Assembly: GCA_022600655.1 (NCBI GenBank)
Contig: JAHZJZ010000235.1
Coordinates: 1 to 24,802, forward strand
Origin: Campylobacterota bacterium
Lineage (GTDB): Bacteria; Campylobacterota; Campylobacteria; Campylobacterales; Sulfurovaceae
DNA: 24,802 nt
Direction of reading: 5' to 3'
Shown: positions 23,765-24,802 of the stretch, in pieces
Numbering within the stretch: the first letter of the stretch is position 1
Layout: each line of letters begins with the position of its first letter
Position numbers and translations under genes: made by a program
The notes under the pieces: model-generated
Told to the model about the DNA's origin: nothing
Database searches by the model: none
What the model saw: the letters and a program-made list of their open reading frames with translations, nothing else

Positions 23765-24408
23765 GAGCTAGAGATGTAATGGCCTTATCACCTATTGTCC
23801 CTGTGATTGCTTTAGATAAAATAGAAGATGCACTCCCCCTTGCCCAAGCACTGTTAGCAGGGGGGATTGCTGTTATGGAAATCACCCTGCGTACTGAAGC
23901 TGGATTAAAGTCCATTGAAATCATAAGCGAAGCACTACCCGAGATGAATGTAGGTGCAGGAACCGTACTCAATGCCCATGATTTTAAACAAGCTGTTGAA
24001 CATGGAGCGAAGTTTGTTTTTAGTCCAGGAATCAGTGAGGAGTTAATACAGACCTCTAAAGAGCTTGATATCCCTCTTATCCCTGGTGTAGCCACAGCTT
24101 CTGAAGTGATGTTAGCCAAAAACAATGGTTTTGAAGCCTGTAAACTCTTTCCAGCCACTTTAGCTGGTGGTGTAGAGATACTGAAAGCCTTCGCAGGACC
24201 TTTTGCCTCAATGGTGTTTTGCCCTACAGGTGGGGTCAATCTAAATAACCTTAATGAGTTTTTAGCCTTAAATAATGTACTCTGTGTAGGTGGTTCATGG
24301 ATTGTCTCAAAACAAGCCATTGAAGAGAAAGATTTTGAACACATCACAACGCTTTGTAAAGAAGCCATCTATACAATACAAGGAAAACACTTAAGCCATG
24401 AAAAATAA
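23761..24408 (+). CDS. eda: 2-keto-3-deoxy-6-phosphogluconate aldolase
   Basis: A 215-residue class I aldolase (E. coli Eda has 213). It splits 2-keto-3-deoxy-6-phosphogluconate into pyruvate and glyceraldehyde-3-phosphate, closing the Entner-Doudoroff route. Catalytic positions match E. coli with a constant shift of five: Glu40 in MEITLRT (Glu45), Arg44 (Arg49) and the Schiff-base Lys128 in CKLFPAT (Lys133). GAGTVLN (66-72), FSPGIS (87-92), and PTGGV (155-159), which binds phosphate, are also present. AAGGAG lies five bases before the ATG, which overlaps the edd stop. Its 3' end overlaps pgi by 11 nt. The opposite strand also has a long open frame, which I regard as a shadow. Confidence 0.97.
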   Translation: MRARDVMALSPIVPVIALDKIEDALPLAQALLAGGIAVMEITLRTEAGLKSIEIISEALPEMNVGAGTVLNAHDFKQAVEHGAKFVFSPGISEELIQTSKELDIPLIPGVATASEVMLAKNNGFEACKLFPATLAGGVEILKAFAGPFASMVFCPTGGVNLNNLNEFLALNNVLCVGGSWIVSKQAIEEKDFEHITTLCKEAIYTIQGKHLSHEK

Positions 24409-24802
24409 ACTCTATTTTGACTCAATCAGTACACAAGAAGAACAGAGAGCTTTTGAAGCCATTAGTAAAGAACAAAATCATATTGGATACTATAACTTGC
24501 CAGAGCAAGATACTACTCCCATATATGACTACTGTAATACTATTCCTGAAACGGTAAACACCATCGCAGTCATTGGTATCGGAGGAAGCTCTTTAGGAGC
24601 TAAAGCTGTATATGAATTTATGAAACCCGTTAAAGATCTTCCAAGAAAACTCTATTTTTTTGAAAGTACTGACCCGATTAATATAAATGAGTTACTCTCT
24701 AAATTTGATGTTAATAAAACGCATTTTCTTGTCATCTCCAAATCAGGTAGTACCGTTGAGACCTTTTCAATCTATAAATATATCTACTCTTTACAAAGTG
24801 AC
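24398..24802 (+). CDS. pgi: glucose-6-phosphate isomerase (5' part, cut by window edge)
   Basis: The first 135 codons of an open frame run off the right edge. IGIGGSSLGAKAVYEF (59-74) and ISKSGSTVETF (113-123) are the two N-terminal sugar-phosphate-binding signatures of phosphoglucose isomerase. The protein begins MKNKLYFDSIS and reaches the first motif at residue 59, well before its position in the 549-residue E. coli enzyme. That suggests the shorter form (about 400-450 residues) seen in many bacteria. It overlaps eda by 11 nt and lacks a strong ribosome-binding site, so it is probably translationally coupled. It interconverts glucose-6-phosphate and fructose-6-phosphate. Confidence 0.93.
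   Translation, partial: MKNKLYFDSISTQEEQRAFEAISKEQNHIGYYNLPEQDTTPIYDYCNTIPETVNTIAVIGIGGSSLGAKAVYEFMKPVKDLPRKLYFFESTDPININELLSKFDVNKTHFLVISKSGSTVETFSIYKYIYSLQSD

Noticed and set aside
23685..24368. Long minus-strand open frame (227 codons) opposite the edd end and eda
   Set aside because: It lies antisense to two genes with complete catalytic motifs and coupled starts. Its translation has no recognisable motif and a low-complexity Ser/Pro/Ala/Ile character typical of a shadow frame.

Overview
The window looks like a chromosomal segment of a low-GC Campylobacterota-type bacterium (formerly Epsilonproteobacteria; Sulfurimonas, Sulfurovum or Sulfuricurvum-like). This is an inference. It rests on AT-rich spacers, several good TATAAT-type -10 boxes without clear -35 boxes, tightly overlapping genes, and the character of the ribosomal proteins. 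I could not run a search to place it. There are no rRNA or tRNA genes, no CRISPR array and no complete transposon.

Layout. (1) 1-1000: rplM-rpsI on the minus strand, ending in a hairpin terminator. (2) 1000-1264: divergent promoter region. (3) 1265-12821, plus strand: an alpha-glucan (glycogen) operon. Its order is a sugar nucleotidyltransferase fused to a degenerate phosphomutase domain, a first GH57 enzyme, a second GH57 enzyme (4-alpha-glucanotransferase/amylase type), a GalT-like nucleotidylyltransferase, glgA, glgB and a small membrane zinc-ribbon protein. (4) 12822-15487: an accessory interval. It has a hypothetical membrane ORF, a PD-(D/E)XK (Rpn-type) nuclease gene bracketed by a 120-bp direct repeat made from the 3' end of a mazF toxin gene, the 5'-truncated mazF itself, and an FMN reductase-like gene. 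(5) 15488 to the right edge, plus strand: a glucose-catabolic operon. It holds a 1060-aa protein resembling the complete alpha/beta subunit of eukaryotic phosphorylase kinase (GH15-like), then glk, zwf, pgl, edd, eda and the start of pgi.

How the genes fit together. Region 3 would build and remodel glycogen: NDP-glucose supply, GlgA elongation, GlgB branching, GH57 trimming or transfer. Region 5 would return it to central metabolism. The GH15/phosphorylase-kinase-like protein could release glucose, and glk is translationally coupled to it and would make glucose-6-phosphate. Zwf, Pgl, Edd and Eda then form a complete Entner-Doudoroff route to pyruvate and glyceraldehyde-3-phosphate, with Pgi linking to fructose-6-phosphate. 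No glgC and no glycogen phosphorylase (glgP) is visible in the window, so the fusion protein and the GH15-like protein are the natural candidates for those two roles.

The most noteworthy items are four. First, the full-length phosphorylase-kinase alpha/beta-like protein in a bacterial glycogen/Entner-Doudoroff context. Second, the degenerate phosphomutase domain of the first operon gene. Third, a family of REP-like hairpin repeats in three intergenic spacers, two of them inside the glycogen operon. Fourth, the duplicated mazF end flanking the nuclease gene.
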